From the NCBI GenBank assembly GCA_020073665.1, contig JAIQEU010000003.1, positions 186,001-250,000 of the forward strand: 64,000 nucleotides of DNA. Reading direction: 5' to 3'. Positions 16,492 through 24,525 of this stretch are shown piece by piece. Source of the DNA: Terriglobia bacterium (GTDB lineage Bacteria > Acidobacteriota > Terriglobia > Terriglobales > Acidobacteriaceae). A model generated the notes under the pieces. That model was not told the DNA's origin and did no database searches. It saw only the letters and a list, made by a program, of their open reading frames with translations. Both the position numbers and the translations under genes were made by a program. Position 1 is the stretch's first letter, and each line of letters begins with the position of its first letter.

Positions 16492-18540
16492 ATGTTCGGC
16501 CGCGACGAAAAAGTTTCGCCCTTCCGCCTGACCGCGGTGCAGTACATCATCCTGGCCATCTTTCTCATACTGGCTTACGGATTGTGGCGGCTGCAGGTGG
16601 TGCAGAGCGACTTCTACGCTTCGCTGGCGGAAAAGAACAAGACCCGCAACGTTCCCATCCTCGCCCCCCGTGGCAAGATTCTCGATCGCGAAGGGCGCAT
16701 TATCGTCGATAACTATCCTTCGTTCACCGCCTTGCTGTTGCGTGATTCCTCGCGCGATTTGAATGCCGATGCTGATCTCATTGCGCAAGGCCTGCACATG
16801 GACGCGAAAGAGGTGCGTGAGCGCATCCGCAAGTTCGCGGGTATGCCGCAGTACCAGCCCATCTATTTGAAGGACGACATCACGCCGGACGAACTGGCAT
16901 TCGTCGAGGCCCACCGCAACGAGTTGCCGGAACTCGACACCATCATGGCCCACCGGCGGTTGTATCCGCGTAACGGTTTCATGGCCCACCTGATCGGGTA
17001 CGTCGGCGAAGTCAGCGAACAAATGCTCAACCAGCCGCGCTGGGAGCTCAACAACCCGGGCGACGTGGTGGGGCAGTCCGGGGTTGAACTGCAATACAAC
17101 AACATGCTGATGGGCAAGAACGGGCAACGCCAGGTTTTGGTCAATAGCCGTGGCAAGGAAGTCAGCCAGATTGGAGAGAAGCCCGCCGAGCCAGGCAAGC
17201 AGCTCAAACTCACCGTCGACATCGATCTGCAGATTGCCGCCGAGCAGGCTCTGGAAGGCAGAAACGGCGCGATTGTCGCCATGGATCCGCGCAACGGCGA
17301 GATCCTGGCCATGGTGAGCCGGCCTACATTCGATCCGAACGATTTTGCCGTCCACATCTCGCGCGATGAGTGGACGAAGCTGGTTACCGACGAGAATCAT
17401 CCTCTGCTGAACAAAGCCATCCAGGCCCAGCTGGCGCCGGGTTCGGTATTCAAGATCATCATGGCGACCGCCGGCCTGCAGGAAGGCGTGGCCCAAGACA
17501 TGCACGTCATCTGCAACGGGGGCGCGACCTTCTACGGGCGCTATTTCAAGTGCTGGGTGGCGACGGAACACCGCACCCACGGCGTCGTGGAGATCAGCAA
17601 AGCCATCTACCAGTCCTGTGACGTTTTCTTTTATACGCTGGCCGAGAAGCTGGGCATCGGGCGCATCGCCAAGTACGCCACTGCGTTTGGCTTGGGGCAA
17701 AAAACCAACATTGACCTGCCGCAGGAAGTGACCGGCGTGATGCCGTCGGAGGAATGGAAAATCCGCAACTTCAAGCAGAAGTGGTATGCCGGAGAAACCA
17801 TCTCCGTGGGCATCGGGCAGGGTGCGGTAGCCGTGACCCCGATCCAGTTGGCGCGTGCGATTGGCGGAATCACCAGCGGCGGCGTGATGCATCGCCCGCA
17901 CGTGGCGTTTCCGTCGCAACTGCCGCCGAACCTGCTGCCGGCTTCGGACGTGCCCGACGAAGTGAGAGTTCCGATTGATCCCAAGAACTGGGAGATCATC
18001 ACCGATGCCATGGCGAATGTGCCGTCGCCGATGGGAACTGCAGGCAGCGCCCATTTGCAAGGCATCGACTTTGCCGGCAAGACGGGAAGCGCGCAGACCA
18101 TCAGCAACCAGCTCAAGGCCAAGCTGGCGCACGGCAAAGCCGACTACAAGGACAACGCCTGGTTCGTCGGGGTCACGCCGCGCAGAAATCCCGAAATCGT
18201 CGTCGCGGTATTGTTCGAAGGTGGCGAGCACGGACAGTTTGCTGCCCGCATCGCCGCCCAGGTCATTAAGGCCTACGTGGAGAAGCAACGCCGCCAGCCC
18301 ACCAAGGTGGCGCAGGGCAGCGGCAAAGTGGAAGTGGGAGCGCTGTGGAATGCTCCCGATCAGGACGATGCCCTGCACGGAGGGCATTTCGAAATGCCAG
18401 TACCGAGTGCCCAGTACCGAGTACCGAGCAAAACACGGCTGGTAGTCAGTGCCCCGACCGTGCTGAGCCAACGGCCAACGACAAACGACCAACGACGAGA
18501 TCCTAAGGCTGACGACGGACGACCGACGACGGACAACTGA
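16492..18540 (+). CDS. mrdA: Penicillin-binding protein 2 (elongasome transpeptidase)
   Basis: This class B PBP crosslinks lateral wall peptidoglycan with RodA. A signal anchor (VQYIILAIFLILAYGLWRLQV) is followed by the dimerisation domain. The transpeptidase motifs are visible: SxxK in APGSVFKIIM, SxN-equivalent in YQSCDVFF and KTG in FAGKTGSAQ. The true PBP2 domain ends near residue 610 (VIKAYVEKQRRQ). The last 45 residues (from about QYRVPSKTRL) are translated from two intergenic repeat families, TACCGAG and GACGAC, so the C-terminus is a repeat-derived extension. The stop overlaps the rodA start (TGATG). No Shine-Dalgarno lies at normal distance because a repeat fills that space. Confidence 0.94.
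   Translation: MFGRDEKVSPFRLTAVQYIILAIFLILAYGLWRLQVVQSDFYASLAEKNKTRNVPILAPRGKILDREGRIIVDNYPSFTALLLRDSSRDLNADADLIAQGLHMDAKEVRERIRKFAGMPQYQPIYLKDDITPDELAFVEAHRNELPELDTIMAHRRLYPRNGFMAHLIGYVGEVSEQMLNQPRWELNNPGDVVGQSGVELQYNNMLMGKNGQRQVLVNSRGKEVSQIGEKPAEPGKQLKLTVDIDLQIAAEQALEGRNGAIVAMDPRNGEILAMVSRPTFDPNDFAVHISRDEWTKLVTDENHPLLNKAIQAQLAPGSVFKIIMATAGLQEGVAQDMHVICNGGATFYGRYFKCWVATEHRTHGVVEISKAIYQSCDVFFYTLAEKLGIGRIAKYATAFGLGQKTNIDLPQEVTGVMPSEEWKIRNFKQKWYAGETISVGIGQGAVAVTPIQLARAIGGITSGGVMHRPHVAFPSQLPPNLLPASDVPDEVRVPIDPKNWEIITDAMANVPSPMGTAGSAHLQGIDFAGKTGSAQTISNQLKAKLAHGKADYKDNAWFVGVTPRRNPEIVVAVLFEGGEHGQFAARIAAQVIKAYVEKQRRQPTKVAQGSGKVEVGALWNAPDQDDALHGGHFEMPVPSAQYRVPSKTRLVVSAPTVLSQRPTTNDQRRDPKADDGRPTTDN
18399..18540 (+). 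repeat. Intergenic-type repeats inside the mrdA 3' end
   Basis: CAGTACCGAGTGCCCAGTAC with further ACCGAG units (18399-18428), CCAACGACAAACGACCAACG (about 18474-18493) and GCTGACGACGGACGACCGAC (18509-18528) are the same families found between genes elsewhere in the window. Here they are in frame and coding. The last one ends in the TGA stop. Confidence 0.8.
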
Positions 18541-19625
18541 TGTCCAGATATATTTCATTACGCGATTTCGACTGGGTGCTGTTCATCTTTGTCCTGATGA
18601 TCTGCGGGCTGGGGGTGTTGGAGATTCGCAGTGCCACGGCGCACACCAAGTTTGCTGGGGCCCACATTAAACAGTTGTACTGGATTGCGGGCGGCATTGC
18701 CGGCATGTTCCTGGTCAGCCTGATCAACTACCAGGTCATGCTCGACCGCATTCACTGGATGTACATCGCTGCGGTGGCATCACTGATTTCGGTCATGATC
18801 TTCGGACAGAAATACCTGGGAGCACGGCGCTGGATCAAGATGCCCGGCGGGCAGCACTTCCAGCCCTCGGAGTGGGTGAAGCTGATCCTGATTCTGGCCG
18901 TGGCCAAGTACTTCGCGGACCTGCATCAGAAAGAGCTGTCCTGGCCCGACTTCATGAAGGCGGGAGCGATCGTGGGCATCCCGATGCTCATGGTGCTGGC
19001 CCAGCCCGACCTTGGAACCGCGCTCACCTACATCCCCATTGCCGTGATGGGGTTATTCCTGGGTGGGCTGCGGTGGAAGCAAGCCCTTGCGGTGTTATTA
19101 CTTGCAGGCTTCATGATGCCGGTGGCCTGGCACGTTCTCAAGCCGTACCAGCGGGACCGCTTGACCAGCTTCATGGAACCGGATGCGGACCGGCAGGGTT
19201 CCGGGTACCAGGTCATCCAATCGCTAATTGCCGTGGGTTCGGGCGGGATTTGGGGGAGCAGCGCCGGCTCTCAGACCCATCTGGCCTTCCTGCCGGTACC
19301 CCAAACCGACTTCATTTTCGCGGCCTTTGCCGAGGAACATGGATTTGTAGGCGCCCTGGGAGTAATGCTGCTATACTTCATCTTGCTGATGCGTTTGACC
19401 CAGAACGCGCAAACGGCGCCCGACCGCGCTGGCACGTTCGTGGTGATGGGGGTGGTAGCTGTGCTTAGCTTCCATATCCTGGTCAACGTCGGCATGGTGG
19501 TCGGTTTTATGCCGGTCACCGGAATACCCCTGCCATTAATGAGTTACGGCGGGTCTTCCGTCCTGTTTATGTTTTTGGCGCTGGGCATTGTTATGAATGT
19601 CAGGATGCGCCGCTTCGTGAACTGA
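18540..19625 (+). CDS. rodA: Peptidoglycan glycosyltransferase RodA (SEDS family)
   Basis: RodA polymerises lipid II in the elongasome together with PBP2. It has about ten transmembrane helices in 361 aa. SEDS motifs are clear: QKYLGARRWIKMPGGQHFQPSEWVK (the conserved W/Q/S/E loop), LVLAQPDLGTAL (catalytic Asp), then GSGGIWGSSAGSQTHLAFLPVPQTDFIFA and the C-terminal GIPLPLMSYGGSS. The ATG overlaps the mrdA stop, giving translational coupling. Its upstream bases are GACGAC repeat, so no independent Shine-Dalgarno exists. Confidence 0.95.
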   Translation: MSRYISLRDFDWVLFIFVLMICGLGVLEIRSATAHTKFAGAHIKQLYWIAGGIAGMFLVSLINYQVMLDRIHWMYIAAVASLISVMIFGQKYLGARRWIKMPGGQHFQPSEWVKLILILAVAKYFADLHQKELSWPDFMKAGAIVGIPMLMVLAQPDLGTALTYIPIAVMGLFLGGLRWKQALAVLLLAGFMMPVAWHVLKPYQRDRLTSFMEPDADRQGSGYQVIQSLIAVGSGGIWGSSAGSQTHLAFLPVPQTDFIFAAFAEEHGFVGALGVMLLYFILLMRLTQNAQTAPDRAGTFVVMGVVAVLSFHILVNVGMVVGFMPVTGIPLPLMSYGGSSVLFMFLALGIVMNVRMRRFVN

Positions 19626-20014
19626 AGCAGGAGGAAGAGGGTAGGGAGAGTGGCCGCACTTGCCAATGGCGGCCAAAGATCAAGATTACGATCGCCCTCG
19701 CGTTAAGAGGGCACTCACCGGCCATAGCAGTCAAGCGGCCGGGCAGGATTGAAGCTAAGGCGCCCACCGGCGGGTAACGGCCCCCTCTGATCCACGGAGA
19801 TCTCGAGAGAGCGGTCACAAACCTGGTTCGCGCAATTGCGATAAGTGCAAAAGATCCCTCAGCTTGTACGACGGACTCGGTCCCGGAGAAAACTCCGAGA
19901 CTCACGCTGCGCCCTACCCGGGCCAGCTATCGCTATGCTCCATCCTCCCTGTGTTTGCCTGCCTTTCACCCGGTGAACTCTGCGGCCGCATGACGGCGCA
20001 GAACCGGAGTATGC
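19626..20014 (+). other. 389-base structured leader before the RNase E/G gene
   Basis: No gene is seen here. Several hairpins can be drawn by eye: TGGCCGC (19651-19657) with GCGGCCA (19669-19675); GCCCTC (19694-19699) with GAGGGC (19707-19712); and CGGAG-AAAA-CTCCG (19884-19897), which competes with CTCGG (19876-19880) pairing to CCGAG (19895-19899). RNase E genes in other bacteria have long autoregulated leaders, so an analogous control region is a reasonable inference. RNase P RNA and tmRNA signatures were looked for and not found. Confidence 0.45.
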
Positions 20015-22735
20015 ATGACAAAAGAATTGTTTGTGTCTTCCACGCCTCACGAAACCAAGGTGGGGATGGTCGAAGACGATCTGCTCGCTGAAATCTACCT
20101 GGAACGCGAAAACGAATACACCCTGGCAGGTTCCATCTATAAAGGCCGCGTAACCCGCGTCCTTCCCGGTATGCAATCCGCGTTCGTGGACGTCGGCCTG
20201 GAGCGCGACGCATTCCTGTACGTATCCGATTTCATGGAAGTGGAAGACGAGGACGAGGTCGAAGAAGTTCCCACCAACCGTCCCCCCTCAACTGAACAGC
20301 GATATCCGCAACAACCGCCTCGGGCGGAAGCGCAGCCCATGGTGATCGAGGGTCCGGATTTTCCGGACGAGGGTATTGCCCCGGCGGAACAATCCACGGA
20401 AGCAGCGCCTCTAGAGACGGGGAACCGAGAGCCATCCAACGGCGACGAGCGAAACGACCGCGGCGGCTATCGTGGACGCCGGCGTCGTCGTGGCGGCCGG
20501 CGCGGGGAGCGCATGCCGGAATCCAAATTTGCCCGCCCCACGAGTGATGCGCCGCGGGAAACGCAGCGCGAAGCTCCGCCGCGGGAAACGTCTCGCTCCG
20601 AACGCTCGGAGCGCTCCGACTATGGCCCGCCCCCGGGATACCAGCCGATGATTCTGCCTGGAGAATCCATTTCCAAGTACCAGCGCCTGGCCCAGTCTCA
20701 GTCCACATCGTCCGGAGGACGTTCCGGGAGCGCAGCCGCAGCCCAGAGAGCCGAAGCTCCGCCACCCGCGATTGCTAAGAACTTCCCTGAAGATGAGCCC
20801 CTGTTCGCCGCGCCGGTGATGGAGACTCACGAAGAAGTGCGCCCTGAACCCACCGAGAGCCGTCCCCAGATCGGTTCGACCGAGTGGGACGAGGAGCAGA
20901 AAAGGTTGCACCAGATGAACGTTGCGGCCGTGTTCGGGGGAGAGGCAGCGGAAGATGGAGGTCAGCCCGACGAACTGCTCGCCGCGGTGCCCGAGGTTTC
21001 GGATCAAGAGCCGCCTGCGGCTTCCACCTCGGTGATTGAGGAAGAGGAGATCGAAGAGGAAGAAGCCGACCTCGCCCACTATGTGGAAGATCTGGATGAG
21101 GAAGACACCTTCGAGGAGATGGAAGAGGAAACCAGCGCCGCCACCAATTTCCATGAGCCAAGCACCCAGGAAATCGCGGCGTCTGCGCAACCGATAGTGG
21201 AAACTACGGAAACTACAGAAACCGAAGAGGTGCCGGAATTGCAGGCCGCCGCGGTTACCGAAGCGGAAGAGCCGGTCGATGAAGCAGCGGAAGAGGCTGC
21301 AGCTGAGGAAGAAGAGGAAGCGGAGATTGAGGACGCCCAAGCCGAGGCTGAAGCCATCCTGGATGCCGAAGCCCGGGGGAACGGTTCCGTAGATGCCCGG
21401 GTCGAAGTACGCGCACCCGCGGGGACGGCAGCCTATACGCAGCGCGCGGCGCGTCCGGCGTTTGACCGCCGAGGCCGTGGCCGCCGGGGCGGAGGCGGAA
21501 AGCGCTTCCAACGCCGTCGCGAACCCCAGGCCATGCCGCAGATTGCCGACCTGCTGAAGGAAGGCCAGGAAATCCTGGTACAGATTGCGAAAGAACCCAT
21601 CGGCAAGAAGGGCGCCCGCATTACCAGCCACATTGCCCTGCCGGGACGGTTCCTGGTGTACATGCCGACGGTGAACCACACCGGCGTATCACGGAAGATT
21701 GCTTCCGAAGAGGAGCGGCAGCGGTTGAAGCGCATCATCCTGAGCGAGCGCGAGAACGGGCACGGCGGCTTCATCGTCCGCACCGCAGCCCAGGGCGCGA
21801 ACGAAGAAGAGCTGCGCGCCGATATCCGCTTCCTGAAAGGTCTGTGGGCGGAGATCAAGAGCCGCGCCGACAACGGCAAGGCTCCGGCGCTGATTTATCA
21901 CGACCTGAACGTGGTGGAGCGCGTGCTGCGTGACCAGGTGACCTCGGACTTTGGCGCCATCTGGGTCGACAACGAGCAGGAATACGAACGCATTCTGCGC
22001 TTCGCCAACCGCTTCCAGCCGGCGCTGGTGCGGAAAGTGAAGCTCTATACCAAGGAAACTCCGCTGTTCGAGCAGTTCGGGCTGAAAGAAGAAATCGACA
22101 AGGCGCTCAAGTCGAAAGTCTGGCTCAAGAGTGGCGGCTACATCGTGATCAACCAGACCGAAGCGCTGGTGGCGATCGACGTCAACACCGGCAAATATGT
22201 CGGCAAGACGGCGCGCCTGGAAGACACCATCGTCAAGACCAACGTGGATGCCATCAAGGAGATTGTGCGGCAGATCCGGCTGCGCGACCTGGGCGGCATC
22301 ATCATCATTGACTTCATCGACATGGATGAGCGCCGCAACCGGCAAAAAGTGATGCAGGCTCTGGAGGAGGCGTTGCGCAGCGACCGGGCGCCGTCGAAAG
22401 TCCTGCAGTTTAACGATTTCGGGCTGGTGGCCATCACCCGCAAGCGGGTGAAGCAATCGCTCGAACGCACCATCGGCACGCCCTGTCCGTATTGCCAGTC
22501 CACCGGTTACGTGAAGTCGGTGACCACGGTGTGCAACGAGATCTACCTGGAGATGCGCAAGATCGCCAAGCACCTGGAGCACTCCGACGTAATGCTGCGG
22601 GTGAATCCCGACGTGGCCAAGGCGCTCAAGGGAAACAATGGCCGCATCTTGATGGAAATGGAAGAAATGACCAAGAAGACTGTGATCCTGAAGAGCGACC
22701 CCGCGCTGCACCAGGAGCAGTTTGATATTAATTGA
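20015..22735 (+). CDS. rng: Ribonuclease E/G with a large insertion in the S1 domain
   Basis: This is an endoribonuclease for mRNA decay and rRNA maturation. The S1 RNA-binding domain starts at GSIYKGRVTRVLPGMQSAFVDVG (about residue 38). It is interrupted after LYVSDFMEVEDED (about 80) by some 420 residues of low-complexity sequence. The insertion contains an Arg/Gly patch (GYRGRRRRRGGRRGER), long acidic runs and a second basic patch (RRGRGRRGGGGKRFQRRR). The fold resumes at PQIADLLKEGQEILVQIAKEP (about 507). The DNase I-like catalytic part follows with AIDVNTGKYVGK and IIIIDFIDMDERRNRQKV. The zinc-link CPYCQSTGYV is present. The total is 906 aa. The start has GGAG five bases upstream. Confidence 0.93.
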   Translation: MTKELFVSSTPHETKVGMVEDDLLAEIYLERENEYTLAGSIYKGRVTRVLPGMQSAFVDVGLERDAFLYVSDFMEVEDEDEVEEVPTNRPPSTEQRYPQQPPRAEAQPMVIEGPDFPDEGIAPAEQSTEAAPLETGNREPSNGDERNDRGGYRGRRRRRGGRRGERMPESKFARPTSDAPRETQREAPPRETSRSERSERSDYGPPPGYQPMILPGESISKYQRLAQSQSTSSGGRSGSAAAAQRAEAPPPAIAKNFPEDEPLFAAPVMETHEEVRPEPTESRPQIGSTEWDEEQKRLHQMNVAAVFGGEAAEDGGQPDELLAAVPEVSDQEPPAASTSVIEEEEIEEEEADLAHYVEDLDEEDTFEEMEEETSAATNFHEPSTQEIAASAQPIVETTETTETEEVPELQAAAVTEAEEPVDEAAEEAAAEEEEEAEIEDAQAEAEAILDAEARGNGSVDARVEVRAPAGTAAYTQRAARPAFDRRGRGRRGGGGKRFQRRREPQAMPQIADLLKEGQEILVQIAKEPIGKKGARITSHIALPGRFLVYMPTVNHTGVSRKIASEEERQRLKRIILSERENGHGGFIVRTAAQGANEEELRADIRFLKGLWAEIKSRADNGKAPALIYHDLNVVERVLRDQVTSDFGAIWVDNEQEYERILRFANRFQPALVRKVKLYTKETPLFEQFGLKEEIDKALKSKVWLKSGGYIVINQTEALVAIDVNTGKYVGKTARLEDTIVKTNVDAIKEIVRQIRLRDLGGIIIIDFIDMDERRNRQKVMQALEEALRSDRAPSKVLQFNDFGLVAITRKRVKQSLERTIGTPCPYCQSTGYVKSVTTVCNEIYLEMRKIAKHLEHSDVMLRVNPDVAKALKGNNGRILMEMEEMTKKTVILKSDPALHQEQFDIN

Positions 22736-22772
22736 GCTTCTGGTTACTAGCTTCTAGCTACCACTCTTGAAC

Positions 22773-22799
22773 GGCCGGACAACGTGTCCGGCCTTTCTT
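22773..22799 (+). terminator. Intrinsic terminator after the RNase E/G gene
   Basis: GGCCGGACA-ACG-TGTCCGGCC is a perfect 9-bp stem with a 3-base loop, followed by TTTCTT. It lies 38 bases after the stop. A CTAGCTTCTAGC-type repeat (22737-22763) fills the space between stop and hairpin. Confidence 0.9.
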
Positions 22800-22947
22800 G
22801 TCATTCCTTGTCTTTTGGTGCAAAACCTTTCACATTGACAGGCTGCAATCCAGCGCGGAAACTTTGTTCTCGCGGCGGGGTGCCGCGTTGTGGTGCTCTC
22901 CAACAGTTCGGGCCGAGAGCAATCCGTCTGAGATAAAGGGGGACATC

Positions 22948-24450
22948 ATGAGTCGAAACGTTCTCATCATAGTCTCGAGTTTCGTCACTCTACTTCTCGG
23001 GGCGACCAGTTTGAGCCACGCTGGCAATGCGCGGAGTATACCGGACTGGGCGCAATGGGCGCGCACGCCACAACACACCGGTGCAACCTCCGCCGTCGGG
23101 CAGAGTCCGAATCGTCAATTGGTGGATATCACCTTCGATCCGTTTGCGGCGCAGGAGCAGGCGGAGACTTACGGGGAACTGCTCACGCACTACCAGTCAC
23201 CGCTCATCGACGGCAACAAAGTCTTTCTTGAAGCTAAAAGCGGCACCTACATCTCCTGCCAGCCGCCCGGATCGGGCATGCCTTATCCCTGCGGGCCGGA
23301 TGCATGGAATTCGCAAATCTGGAATGAGCGGGCATTCGTGTGGCAGGGCTCATCGCTGACGCAGCTATGGAACTTTCAAAGTGATTGGAAGCCGGTGCCG
23401 AATGGTCGGGATCTGTCCGGGTGGGAGCCGGTCTTTCATGCGGCTTGGTGGAACGGGTTCGTGTTTGTGCCGGGCTTTGCCGGAACCATCTACAAGTTGA
23501 ATGAGTCGGATGGCACGGTGGTGGACCAATACAAGCCTTTTGGCCCGATCGACGATCCCAACAAGTACGTCTCCGGCCCTCTGACCGTTGATCGCAACGG
23601 AAACGTTTACTTCAATGCCGTCGGATTGGATCCGTCGAACCCCTGGGGAGTAGACGTTACTGGTGCGTGGCTGGTGAAAGTGTCGCCAATAGGTGTGATT
23701 CAGAGCGTGAGCTATTCGGCCTTGGTTCCGGGTGCGCCCACCATGTGCGATGGCAGCCCCTGTGGGTCGCAGCGGCCCGGAATCAACGCGGCACCCGCAA
23801 TTTCGAATGATGGCATGACTGTGTATACGGTAAGCCGGGCTCACTTCTTCTCCGATCGAGGATATGTCGTGGCCGCGACCGCCAATCTCATGCCCAAGTG
23901 GCAAGCCACGCTGCGCGGCCTGTTTGCGAACAGCAGCGCATTGGTGTGGGACCAATCTTCCTCGAGTCCGGTGGTGGCTCCCGACGGGAGTGTCCTCTAC
24001 GGGGCGTCGAGCAGCCGCAACACGGCTCGCGGTTACCTGTTGAAGTTCGATTCAGCCGGCAAATATTTGGCCAACTACAATTTTGGCTGGGATGAAACTC
24101 CTGCCATCTACGCGCACGACGGTACTTATTCGATCATTCTCAAAGACAACCATTACTTCACCGGGCCGTACTACATCACGCAACTGAGCACCGATCTAGT
24201 CCCAGAATGGCGGTTTCGCAGCCCGACCAGTTACGAGTGGTGCGTCAACGCTCCCGCTGTGGATGCCAACGGGACGGTTTACGCCAACAGCGAGGACGGC
24301 AATGTGTACGTAATCAGCCAGGGTGGCACGCTCAAGGGGAACATCTTCCTGCGTCTGGCCTTGGGCGCGGCTTATACCCCGATCGCCATCGGCCGCGACG
24401 GCAAGATCTATACCGAGAATGACGGCGACATGTTCGTCGTAGGGAAATGA
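22948..24450 (+). CDS. Secreted beta-propeller (PQQ-like) protein
   Basis: A signal peptide (NVLIIVSSFVTLLLGATSLSHA) precedes a 475-residue mature protein. Repeats with PQQ/WD-like rhythm are visible, e.g. GFAGTIYKLNESDGTVV, GNVYFNAVGL, GTVYANSEDGNVYVISQGG and GRDGKIYTENDGDMFVV. Four cysteines (SCQPPGSGMPYPC and MCDGSPCG) could form two disulfides in the periplasm or outside. No catalytic motif is recognised; a binding or dehydrogenase-like propeller is possible but not supported. The ATG at 22948 is chosen for the signal peptide and the AAGGGGG Shine-Dalgarno. Confidence 0.7.
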   Translation: MSRNVLIIVSSFVTLLLGATSLSHAGNARSIPDWAQWARTPQHTGATSAVGQSPNRQLVDITFDPFAAQEQAETYGELLTHYQSPLIDGNKVFLEAKSGTYISCQPPGSGMPYPCGPDAWNSQIWNERAFVWQGSSLTQLWNFQSDWKPVPNGRDLSGWEPVFHAAWWNGFVFVPGFAGTIYKLNESDGTVVDQYKPFGPIDDPNKYVSGPLTVDRNGNVYFNAVGLDPSNPWGVDVTGAWLVKVSPIGVIQSVSYSALVPGAPTMCDGSPCGSQRPGINAAPAISNDGMTVYTVSRAHFFSDRGYVVAATANLMPKWQATLRGLFANSSALVWDQSSSSPVVAPDGSVLYGASSSRNTARGYLLKFDSAGKYLANYNFGWDETPAIYAHDGTYSIILKDNHYFTGPYYITQLSTDLVPEWRFRSPTSYEWCVNAPAVDANGTVYANSEDGNVYVISQGGTLKGNIFLRLALGAAYTPIAIGRDGKIYTENDGDMFVVGK

Positions 24451-24525
24451 GCGCTGGCGGCCAAAGCATAAATCTCTCCGCCACTCTGGTGAGTGGGTTA
24501 GGCTATCGTCGGGCACAAGGTCACG

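Noticed and set aside
16393-18558. A 721-codon open frame on the minus strand opposite mrdA
   Set aside because: It is a shadow of mrdA: the coding strand has clear PBP2 motifs, and the antisense product has no recognisable domain.
19626-20014. Possible RNase P RNA or tmRNA in the long gap before the RNase E/G gene
   Set aside because: The size is suggestive, but the conserved sequence blocks of these RNAs are not present.
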